From assembly GCA_031264715.1 (NCBI GenBank), contig JAISDP010000244.1, forward strand, positions 1-5,031: DNA of 5,031 nucleotides. Direction: 5' to 3'. Under the pieces are notes generated by a model that was not told where the DNA came from, did not search any database, and saw nothing but the letters and a program-made list of their open reading frames with translations. Made by a program: the position numbers and the translations under genes. Origin of the DNA: Bacteroidales bacterium (GTDB taxonomy: Bacteria > Bacteroidota > Bacteroidia > Bacteroidales > UBA4181). Below, piece by piece: positions 1-5,031 of the stretch (position 1 is the stretch's first letter; each line of letters starts with the position of its first letter).

Positions 1-195
1 TTGATTACAGTGGATAAAGACTTTGTACTATTGTATTTAAAAATGTATGGGATATTGAAATGGATATTTCAATGAACATGGATATGATGATAGATAATAT
101 CGTAAGACAAAATCCGACAGTTCCTCGAAATATTGATTATTTGCCTGAAAACACTCAGGAGTTTGAGTGGATAATTGAGTCAGCGGTCTCTGACC
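1..195. other. AT-rich flank beyond sbcD, no confident gene
   Basis: GC is about 33% over 1-190, clearly lower than in the sbcD coding region next to it. On the minus strand, where sbcC would be expected after sbcD, the only ATG opens a frame of about 24 codons with no resemblance to an SbcC N-terminus. On the plus strand a frame open from the left edge ends at a TGA at 73-75. It could be the tail of an upstream gene, but too little is visible to say. The stretch also contains the doubtful ORF from 60 and the hairpin at 152-169. Confidence 0.5.
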
Positions 196-317
196 CTAAC
201 GGGACTTTCTATCTTCCATCAATTCCAAAGCTTCGCGAAAGGTTTGCAGCAGGTCGTCATAACCTGTTTCCGCATAATCCTGTTCACAACGCTTTTCAAA
301 TACAGTCAGTGGGTTAA
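60..317 (+). CDS. Doubtful small ORF, 85 aa, no recognised family
   Basis: I do not recognise this protein. The frame opens with a Met- and Asp-rich stretch (MDISMNMDMMIDN), and the first 45 codons show a coding-like bias (about 70% purine in codon position 1 by hand count) with acidic residues around positions 30-45. From about base 196 the frame runs antisense to the 3' end of sbcD, so its last 40 residues are probably a shadow of that gene. A box TACTATTG at 26-33 matches the Bacteroidota -7 consensus at all but one fixed position and would leave a leader of about 20 bases. It could be a real small gene, a 5' remnant of a gene broken near base 190, or chance in AT-rich DNA. No signal peptide or membrane segment is visible. 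I favour chance or a remnant. Confidence 0.2.
   Translation: MDISMNMDMMIDNIVRQNPTVPRNIDYLPENTQEFEWIIESAVSDPNGTFYLPSIPKLRERFAAGRHNLFPHNPVHNAFQIQSVG
148..169 (-). terminator. Weak candidate terminator after sbcD
   Basis: Read on the minus strand, CACTCA and TGAGTG form a perfect 6-bp stem with a 6-base loop, followed directly by TTTT and then C. It starts 27 bases after the sbcD stop codon, a sensible place for a terminator. The stem is short, only half G:C, and the T run is only four long, so it may not work alone. If it does work, it would make sbcD the last gene of its transcript. Confidence 0.35.
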
Positions 318-1416
318 TGTCATTTAACGAAAGTGTTTCTTCAACTGTTTCGCTCATACTTTGATGCTGACGCATACGGATTTGCTTTACAAAAACAATC
401 TCTAAATTTACTAACTCCATTGCTATCAGTTGCTTATCCAAATCATCAATATAATCATCTGTTTCCACCTGTATCTCTATCCATGCCGGCAATTCGCCAT
501 CCCGGGATTCTATCAGCGAGAGCTTGGCTTTAACCTTTTCCCAGTCGCCCTTCACTCGAATCAATCGTCGCAAGACAGGCACCGGTATTTCTTCCACCTC
601 AGAAAGCTTTCCATCAATGAAACTGACTGCCAGCAGCGCCTTTCCGTCACTATTCTCCGAGAAGCTCAACGGGACAGGCGACCCCGGGTAACGAATGTGC
701 GGCATCCTGTTCACTAACTGGGGACGGTGCAGGTGTCCCAATGCAACGTAATCGAACTCTGTGGGAAACTGGTCGCCGGCTACCTGCCCGAGGTTGCCCA
801 CATGAATGTCCTTTTCGCTGTCGGGTGAAGCTTGTGCACCGGCCGTAAAAAGATGCCCGGTAGCGATAACAGGGATATGCCGTTCCTTGTATGGCATGAT
901 GTACGGTACAAGATTACGGTAATGTTCCGCGATCCCCTGGCTGATGCGTTGCCGGCGTTCGTTAGCCGACTCACCCGGGACGGATAAGCGAATATCTTTA
1001 TCGCGAAGGAATGGCACAGCACACACCACCAATTGTGTTGTTCCCCAGTCGTCCTTAATTTCGATTACCTGCTCGCTGAAATTTTCGGGAACCCCGCCAA
1101 CGACATGTACGTTGAAAAACCGCAACAGGTCGCGCGGCGCATTGAGGGTGGATACCGAGTCGTGATTGCCGCCAACGATCACCACATCGCGGCAACAAGT
1201 GTCCTTTACCTGCCACAGGAAATCATAATATTGTTTCAATGCGGTGTTCGAAGGGTTCCCGGTATCGAAAATATCACCGGCGACGATCAACACGTCGATT
1301 GACTGCCGGTTGATCTGATTGAGCAGCCATTGCAGGAAAAGAGCATGCTCGCCGGTACGCTCGTACTGTCCCAAATGTTTTCCAAGATGCCAGTCGGCTG
1401 TGTGCAGGATACGCAT
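196..1416 (-). CDS. sbcD: Nuclease SbcCD subunit D (Mre11-type exonuclease)
   Basis: SbcD is the metallophosphoesterase nuclease of the SbcCD (Rad50/Mre11-like) complex, which cuts DNA hairpins and blocked double-strand ends in the cytoplasm. All metal-ligand motifs expected of the family are visible: D8 and H10 in TADWHLG, D48 in GDIFD, N84 and H85 in GNHD, H188 in ATGHLF, and H228 and H230 in GHLHRPQ. The C-terminal capping and SbcC-contacting region follows from about residue 275. At 406 aa the protein is full length (E. coli SbcD is 400). The frame extends upstream to a GTG at 1446, but I chose the ATG at 1416 because family members begin MRILHTADWH; the extra ten residues would be encoded by an A-rich leader. 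The stop is TAG. Unusually, no sbcC follows in the 195 bases left. It is divergent from the GH88 gene, to which it has no functional link. Confidence 0.95.
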   Translation of the reverse strand: MRILHTADWHLGKHLGQYERTGEHALFLQWLLNQINRQSIDVLIVAGDIFDTGNPSNTALKQYYDFLWQVKDTCCRDVVIVGGNHDSVSTLNAPRDLLRFFNVHVVGGVPENFSEQVIEIKDDWGTTQLVVCAVPFLRDKDIRLSVPGESANERRQRISQGIAEHYRNLVPYIMPYKERHIPVIATGHLFTAGAQASPDSEKDIHVGNLGQVAGDQFPTEFDYVALGHLHRPQLVNRMPHIRYPGSPVPLSFSENSDGKALLAVSFIDGKLSEVEEIPVPVLRRLIRVKGDWEKVKAKLSLIESRDGELPAWIEIQVETDDYIDDLDKQLIAMELVNLEIVFVKQIRMRQHQSMSETVEETLSLNDINPLTVFEKRCEQDYAETGYDDLLQTFREALELMEDRKSR

Positions 1417-1422
1417 GAATGA

Positions 1423-1431
1423 TTTTTTTTT
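1423..1431 (-). repeat. A9 homopolymer in the sbcD leader
   Basis: Nine consecutive A residues on the minus strand lie 6 bases upstream of the chosen sbcD start codon. They sit within the short predicted 5' leader, outside the conserved coding region. The tract could favour an unstructured leader, as expected for a gene without a Shine-Dalgarno sequence. It is also a possible slippage site. If translation began at the upstream GTG (1446), the tract would be coding and length changes would shift the frame. Confidence 0.6.
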
Positions 1432-1445
1432 ATAACAATCTGCCA

Positions 1446-1453
1446 CAAAGTTA
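1446..1453 (-). promoter_or_regulatory. Putative sbcD promoter, -7 box TAACTTTG
   Basis: Read on the minus strand this is TAACTTTG, a perfect match to the Bacteroidota -7 consensus TAnnTTTG recognised by the primary sigma factor of that phylum. The box ends 30 bases before the sbcD ATG, giving a short leader of roughly 20-25 bases. No clear TTG is seen in the -33 region, which is occupied by the opposite arm of the inverted repeat. Confidence 0.6.
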
Positions 1454-1475
1454 TCAATTCCTCACAAGAATATGA

Positions 1476-1483
1476 TAACTTTG
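1476..1483 (+). promoter_or_regulatory. Putative GH88-SDR operon promoter, -7 box TAACTTTG
   Basis: TAACTTTG, followed by C, is a perfect match to the Bacteroidota -7 consensus TAnnTTTG. It ends 29 bases before the ATG of the GH88 gene, giving a predicted leader of about 20-25 bases without a Shine-Dalgarno sequence. No TTG is seen 19-21 bases upstream, so the -33 element is poor. Expression may therefore depend on an activator or be moderate; this is inference. Confidence 0.65.
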
Positions 1484-1511
1484 CACACATAAATTTTAAA
1501 TATGTGATAAA

Positions 1512-2711
1512 ATGAAAAGGAAAATAAAGAAACAGAATTTTGTGATTATTTTAGCAGCCATAGTTTTGGCCTCGTGCCAACCGAAACAGGAACCAATGGC
1601 CGGCCTGATCCAAAACCGTCTCGACCGTTCGGCCGAACAATACCTGTTGATGGCCGGATCGCTCCTGGACCAGCCCGATAAGTTGCCTCGAACCATCGAT
1701 GCCGAAGGCAAGCCGGTAATCAGCGGTTCGTCATGGTGGTGCAGCGGTTTTGTGCCGGGGTCGCTATGGTACCTTTACGAATACAATAAATCCGAAACAT
1801 TTCTTGACGATGCGCGCAACTATACCGCCCGTATCGAAAAGGAAAAGTATAACAGGGGAACACATGACCTGGGGTTCATGCTTTATTGCAGTTTTGGTAA
1901 CGGTTACCGCCTTACGGGAGATACGGCTTATCGCAGTGTCATGCTTATTGGCGCCGAATCGCTTGCCAGCCGTTTTAACCCAAAGACAGGATGCATACAG
2001 TCGTGGGGCTCGAACCAAAAATGGCAATTCCCGGTGATTATCGACAATATGATGAACCTCGAATTTCTGTTCTGGGCTTCGAAGGCTTCGGGCAATCCGA
2101 AATATCGCGATATCTGCATTTCGCACGCCGATATGACGATAAAAAACCATTTCCGTCCCGATTACAGTTCATACCATGTGGTTTCGTACGACACGATCAG
2201 CGGGCAGCCCGAAAAGAAAAATACGCACCAGGGATTCTCCGACGAATCGGCATGGTCGCGCGGACAGGCTTGGGGATTGTACGGATTCACGGTGATGTAC
2301 CGCGAAACAAAGGATGCGAAGTATTTGGAACAGGCCAGGCATATCGCCGCCTTTATGCTGAATCATCCCAATATGCCTGCGGATAAGATACCTTATTGGG
2401 ACTTCAACGCGCCCGAAATACCCGATGCTCCGCGTGATGCTTCGGCCGGAGCCATTACAGCATCGGCATTAATCGAATTGAGCGGTTATGTGGATGCAGC
2501 ACTGGCAAAAACATACCTGGATGTGGCCGAAACGCAGATCCGTACGCTGTCGTCGCCCGAATACTTTGCCGAAAAGGGCGCCAACGGGAATTTCATCCTG
2601 AAACATTCGGTAGGGTCGATGCCGCACAAGTCGGAAATTGATGTGCCGCTCACCTATGCCGATTATTATTATATCGAAGCCTTATTACGTTATCAATCAT
2701 TAAAAAAATAA
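1512..2711 (+). CDS. GH88 unsaturated glucuronyl hydrolase, lipoprotein
   Basis: Glycoside hydrolase family 88 enzymes hydrate the 4,5 double bond of the unsaturated uronic acid left at the non-reducing end by polysaccharide lyases, which releases the sugar. Typical substrates are fragments of chondroitin, heparin/heparan, hyaluronan or similar polymers. The protein starts with a lipoprotein signal (basic MKRKIKK, hydrophobic 10-20, lipobox LASC with Cys22), so it should be membrane-anchored, in the periplasm or on the surface. The (alpha/alpha)6-barrel motifs run in order: WWCSGF 75-80, HDLGFM 118-123, IDNMMNLEF 177-185, THQGF 238-242, SAWSRGQAW 246-254, DASAGAITASAL 309-320 and DVPLTYADYYYIEALLR 377-393. 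By family knowledge D119 and D178 correspond to the two catalytic aspartates. The length of 399 aa is normal with the signal peptide. It is the first gene of an operon with the SDR 5 bases downstream. Polymer specificity cannot be read from the sequence. Confidence 0.93.
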   Translation: MKRKIKKQNFVIILAAIVLASCQPKQEPMAGLIQNRLDRSAEQYLLMAGSLLDQPDKLPRTIDAEGKPVISGSSWWCSGFVPGSLWYLYEYNKSETFLDDARNYTARIEKEKYNRGTHDLGFMLYCSFGNGYRLTGDTAYRSVMLIGAESLASRFNPKTGCIQSWGSNQKWQFPVIIDNMMNLEFLFWASKASGNPKYRDICISHADMTIKNHFRPDYSSYHVVSYDTISGQPEKKNTHQGFSDESAWSRGQAWGLYGFTVMYRETKDAKYLEQARHIAAFMLNHPNMPADKIPYWDFNAPEIPDAPRDASAGAITASALIELSGYVDAALAKTYLDVAETQIRTLSSPEYFAEKGANGNFILKHSVGSMPHKSEIDVPLTYADYYYIEALLRYQSLKK

Positions 2712-2716
2712 GTATT

Positions 2717-3493
2717 ATGACAAGTTTTTCATTGAATGGCAAAGTTGCCCTGGTTACAGGAGGATCCTACGGAATTGGGTTCTCCATTGCGTCGGCGCTT
2801 TCCAAAGCCGGCGCCACCATCGTTTTCAACGATATCAAACAGGAATTGGTCGATTCGGGCTTGGCCGCCTATAAGAAGAACGGTATCACCGCCCACGGAT
2901 ATCTGTGCGATGTGACCGACGAACCCGCGGTGAACGAACTTGTTGCCCGGGTTGAGAAGGAAGTTGGCGTTATTGATATTCTCGTGAATAATGCCGGTAT
3001 CATCAAGCGTATCCCGATGGTGGAAATGTCGGCTGCCGAATTTCGCCAAGTGATCGATGTCGACCTGAATGCGCCGTTCATTGTATCGAAAGCCGTGATC
3101 CCGGGCATGATCAGGAAAGGCGGCGGCAAAATCATCAATATCTGCTCGATGATGAGCGAACTGGGCCGCGAAACCGTATCGGCCTACGCTGCGGCTAAGG
3201 GTGGCCTGAAGATGCTCACCCGCAATATTGCTTCGGAATACGGGCAGTACAATATCCAATGCAACGGCATCGGCCCGGGATATATTGCTACGCCGCAAAC
3301 CGCGCCGCTACGCACCGAAGGGCATCCGTTCAATTCGTTCATCATCTCCAAGACCCCGGCAGCGCGTTGGGGTAACCCGGAAGACCTTGCAGGACCTGCA
3401 GTTTTCCTGGCTTCGCCGGCCTCCGATTTTGTCAACGGGCATATCCTGTATGTGGATGGCGGTATCCTGGCCTATATCGGGAAGCAGCCGTGA
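2717..3493 (+). CDS. SDR dehydrogenase, gluconate 5-dehydrogenase/KduD-like
   Basis: This is a classical short-chain dehydrogenase/reductase, cytoplasmic and 258 aa, the family's usual length. The nucleotide-binding motif TGGSYGIG is at 14-21. N38-D39 at the end of the second beta strand favours NAD(H). CDVTD at 64-68 and NNAG at 91-94 are typical, and the catalytic tetrad is complete: N118, S144, Y157, K161. The region from SMMSELGRETVSAYAAAKGG to NGIGPGYIATPQTAPLR, plus the ending GHILYVDGGILAYIGKQP, matches my memory of Bacteroides proteins annotated as gluconate 5-dehydrogenase. The 5-base gap from the GH88 gene and the terminator behind it indicate a two-gene operon. That context suggests the natural reaction may be interconversion of 3-deoxy-hexulosonate (DK-II) and 2-keto-3-deoxygluconate, as for KduD or streptococcal DhuD, rather than gluconate oxidation. 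The family is secure; the substrate is inferred. Confidence 0.88.
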   Translation: MTSFSLNGKVALVTGGSYGIGFSIASALSKAGATIVFNDIKQELVDSGLAAYKKNGITAHGYLCDVTDEPAVNELVARVEKEVGVIDILVNNAGIIKRIPMVEMSAAEFRQVIDVDLNAPFIVSKAVIPGMIRKGGGKIINICSMMSELGRETVSAYAAAKGGLKMLTRNIASEYGQYNIQCNGIGPGYIATPQTAPLRTEGHPFNSFIISKTPAARWGNPEDLAGPAVFLASPASDFVNGHILYVDGGILAYIGKQP

Positions 3494-3514
3494 TTAATTG
3501 AAATTACAGTTTCC

Positions 3515-3548
3515 AAAGCCTGTGTTTTATGCACAGGCTTTTTTATTT
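3515..3548 (+). terminator. Intrinsic terminator of the GH88-SDR operon
   Basis: AAAGCCTGTG at 3515-3524 pairs perfectly with CACAGGCTTT at 3532-3541 around a 7-base loop (TTTTATG). A run of six T, then A and three more T, follows the G:C part. The hairpin begins 22 bases after the SDR stop codon. It also lies 42 bases beyond the stop of the convergent adenine deaminase gene, but on that strand the stem is followed by GGAA rather than T, so it would terminate that transcript less well. Confidence 0.88.
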
Positions 3549-3583
3549 CGAAATTTACCCAAGCCATTTATTGTTAGGGATTC

Positions 3584-5031
3584 TCACGCATCTGTAAAAA
3601 GACCGGTCCAGCCAAACCGATTGACGTCAAATAAACCTTTATCGCTAAGTTTCAACTCGGGAATGACGAGCAAAGCCATGAACGAAAGTGCCATGAAAGG
3701 CGACGTCAAGGTACTGCCCATACGTGATGCAGCCCTGTTAAGCTGCCCGTAAACTTGAGCGACTTCTTCGCCGGATGCCGAGGACATTAAACCTGCAATA
3801 TCTAACTTTAGATCAATTAGCTGTTGATCACAATAAGCTGCTAATCCGCCTTTCATATCAATTATATGATTTATTACAGTAACTATCGAGTCGTCATCGC
3901 AACCCACTGCAACAATATGGTGGCTATCGTGTGCCACGGTCGATGCCAAAGCGCCGCGCTTTAAACCAAAACCCCGAACAAAAGCCACAGCAGGCTTTGC
4001 AGGATGATAGCGATTAAGAACAGCTATTTTCAGGATGTCGCCATCAATATCGGATGTCACCGGAACGAACTTTTGTACGTCGCAAAAAACTTGTTTTGTG
4101 AATAAATCACCGTCAAATACCTGCATCAGTTTCATTTGGGAAGCAGCAGCTATAACTTGCAGATCGGAGACGTTAATTTTAGAAGCTCCAAACCGGTTAG
4201 GAAAGCCTCTCCCCCCGCCTGCTGCCTTCGGTGAGTCTTTACGCAGTATTCCGGCCAAATCGACCTCCTCTCCCACCCGATCATACAAACAAATACCGCG
4301 TAAAAAACTTTGCAGGACGGTGAAATATTTCAGATTATCCACAACGATAAAATCTGCAGGATCGTCTGTTTGCAGTAGCCCCTGATCTATCCGGTAATGC
4401 CTGACAGGATTCAAGGTAGCTGCCCGCAATAAGGAAAATAAATCCAATTCTTTTGTAATGCCTTTTGCAAGAAGCGTATTTATATGCCCGCGGAGTAAAT
4501 CATCAGGGTGAAAATCGTCCGTACAGAACATTACCCTGTCAGGATATTTTTCGATCAAAGGATATAAGGCATCAAAATTCTTCGCCGCACTGCCTTCGCG
4601 GATCAGTATTTTCATCCCCAAACGAATCTTTTCCTCAGCCTCCTCAAGAGCGCTACATTCGTGGTCGGTGGAGATCCCTGCCGCAGCATACTGCCTGAGC
4701 GCCTCGCCGGAAAGTCCCGGTGCATGCCCATCGGCAGGTTTATCATATTTGCGGGCAACTTCAATTTTCGCCATTACATCCGGGTTATGATGTATAACTC
4801 CGGGAAAATTCATCATCTCGGAAAGGTAAGTAACTTTACCGTTACGGAACAGTTTATCAATATCGTCAGCTGTTATAGATGCACCTGCCGTTTCGAACGA
4901 CGTGGCAGGCACACAGGATGGCGCGCCGAAAATAAAATTGAAAGGTACTTGAGCCGAATTATCGATCATAAATTCAATTCCTCCAACACCTAAAACGTTA
5001 GCAATTTCGTGTGGATCGGAAACAGCAGCCA
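3584..5031 (-). CDS. ade: Adenine deaminase, N-terminus outside the window
   Basis: Adenine deaminase converts adenine to hypoxanthine and ammonia in purine salvage. It is a metal-dependent amidohydrolase-superfamily enzyme of the cytoplasm. The frame stays open to the right edge, so the apparent start at 4969 is an internal Met: the 20 residues before it (SDPHEIANVLG at 4-14 of the visible part) are conserved family sequence. Of the 481 residues seen, key motifs are FGAPSCVPATSFETAGA (34-50), SEMMNFPGV (70-78), DGHAPGLSG (100-108), STDHECS (120-126) and CTDDFHPDDL (169-178). The carboxy-terminal adenine-deaminase domain follows, with STVAHDSHHIVAVG (363-376). The missing part, perhaps 60-100 residues, includes the HxH metal motif, so completeness cannot be judged. 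No frameshift or lost motif is seen in the visible part. It converges on the SDR gene with a 90-base gap and has no evident link to it. Confidence 0.95.
   Translation of the reverse strand, partial: AAVSDPHEIANVLGVGGIEFMIDNSAQVPFNFIFGAPSCVPATSFETAGASITADDIDKLFRNGKVTYLSEMMNFPGVIHHNPDVMAKIEVARKYDKPADGHAPGLSGEALRQYAAAGISTDHECSALEEAEEKIRLGMKILIREGSAAKNFDALYPLIEKYPDRVMFCTDDFHPDDLLRGHINTLLAKGITKELDLFSLLRAATLNPVRHYRIDQGLLQTDDPADFIVVDNLKYFTVLQSFLRGICLYDRVGEEVDLAGILRKDSPKAAGGGRGFPNRFGASKINVSDLQVIAAASQMKLMQVFDGDLFTKQVFCDVQKFVPVTSDIDGDILKIAVLNRYHPAKPAVAFVRGFGLKRGALASTVAHDSHHIVAVGCDDDSIVTVINHIIDMKGGLAAYCDQQLIDLKLDIAGLMSSASGEEVAQVYGQLNRAASRMGSTLTSPFMALSFMALLVIPELKLSDKGLFDVNRFGWTGLFTDA

Larger units (their letters stand above)
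1446..1483. repeat. Perfect 11-bp inverted repeat between divergent genes
   Basis: CAAAGTTATCA at 1446-1456 is the exact reverse complement of TGATAACTTTG at 1473-1483, with a 16-base AT-rich spacer between them. Each arm contains the -7 box of the outward promoter and falls in the -33 region of the opposite one. The centre-to-centre distance of the arms is 27 bp. The arrangement may only reflect two strong -7 boxes facing away from each other, but the match extends three bases beyond the 8-base box, so a binding site for a dimeric regulator is possible. Confidence 0.75.

Noticed and set aside
1446..1483. Inverted repeat as a transposon end or attachment site
   Set aside because: No transposase, integrase or target duplication is near, the spacer is only 16 bases, and each arm is explained by a promoter box.
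1764..2150. Minus-strand ORF of 128 codons opposite the GH88 gene
   Set aside because: It is antisense to conserved GH88 motifs, with no recognisable domain and no promoter or start context of its own.
2729..3298. Minus-strand ORF of 189 codons opposite the SDR gene
   Set aside because: It lies fully inside a gene with all SDR motifs intact. Its translation is low-complexity, rich in His, Arg and Asp, with no recognisable domain, as expected of an antisense shadow.
3498..3752. Plus-strand ORF of 84 codons just after the SDR gene
   Set aside because: The operon terminator falls inside it and the rest is antisense to the adenine deaminase 3' end. Its position right after the SDR stop is coincidental.
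4969..4969. Adenine deaminase starting at the ATG at 4967-4969 as a short 461-aa form
   Set aside because: The frame stays open to the window edge, and the preceding residues (SDPHEIANVLG) are conserved in the family, so this Met is internal.
4661..4993. Plus-strand ORF of 110 codons near the right edge
   Set aside because: It is a shadow of adenine deaminase; the minus-strand frame there carries conserved family motifs without a break.
1..5031. CRISPR array, tRNA, rRNA, riboswitch or defence system
   Set aside because: Reading both strands I saw no regularly spaced repeats, no tRNA-like cloverleaf and no rRNA stretches. The gaps between genes are under 200 bases, and the genes present are housekeeping or sugar-metabolism types.

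Overview
The window looks like ordinary chromosome from a member of Bacteroidota, most likely Bacteroidales. Three things point there: perfect copies of the Bacteroidota -7 promoter element (TAnnTTTG) in the only divergent intergenic gap, start codons without clear Shine-Dalgarno sequences, and proteins of Bacteroides/Parabacteroides type (a GH88 lipoprotein followed by a 'gluconate 5-dehydrogenase'-type SDR, and an adenine deaminase). The genus cannot be fixed from sequence alone.

Layout from left to right. Bases 1-195 are AT-rich (about 33% GC in 1-190 by hand count). They hold no confident gene, one doubtful small plus-strand ORF (60-317) and a weak hairpin that could terminate transcription arriving from the right. 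Bases 196-1416 (minus) encode a complete SbcD nuclease subunit. Its usual partner gene sbcC does not follow it in the 195 bases available. Bases 1417-1511 form a short divergent promoter region with a perfect 11-bp inverted repeat; each arm carries an outward-facing TAACTTTG box. Bases 1512-2711 (plus) encode a GH88 unsaturated glucuronyl hydrolase lipoprotein, followed after 5 bases by an SDR-family dehydrogenase (2717-3493). A strong intrinsic terminator closes this two-gene operon (3515-3548). Bases 3584-5031 (minus) carry the C-terminal ~480 residues of adenine deaminase, whose 5' end lies beyond the right edge.

How the genes work together. The GH88 enzyme and the SDR make biochemical sense as a pair. 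GH88 releases 4,5-unsaturated uronic acid from oligosaccharides made by polysaccharide lyases. The SDR is a good candidate for one of the later redox steps that turn the opened sugar acid into 2-keto-3-deoxygluconate, or for gluconate 5-dehydrogenase as it is usually annotated. No lyase, isomerase, SusC/SusD pair or regulator is in view. sbcD (DNA end and hairpin processing) and adenine deaminase (purine salvage) are unrelated housekeeping neighbours.

I found no previously undescribed system here. The points most worth a second look are the mirrored divergent promoter, the sbcD gene without an adjacent sbcC, and the AT-rich left edge.
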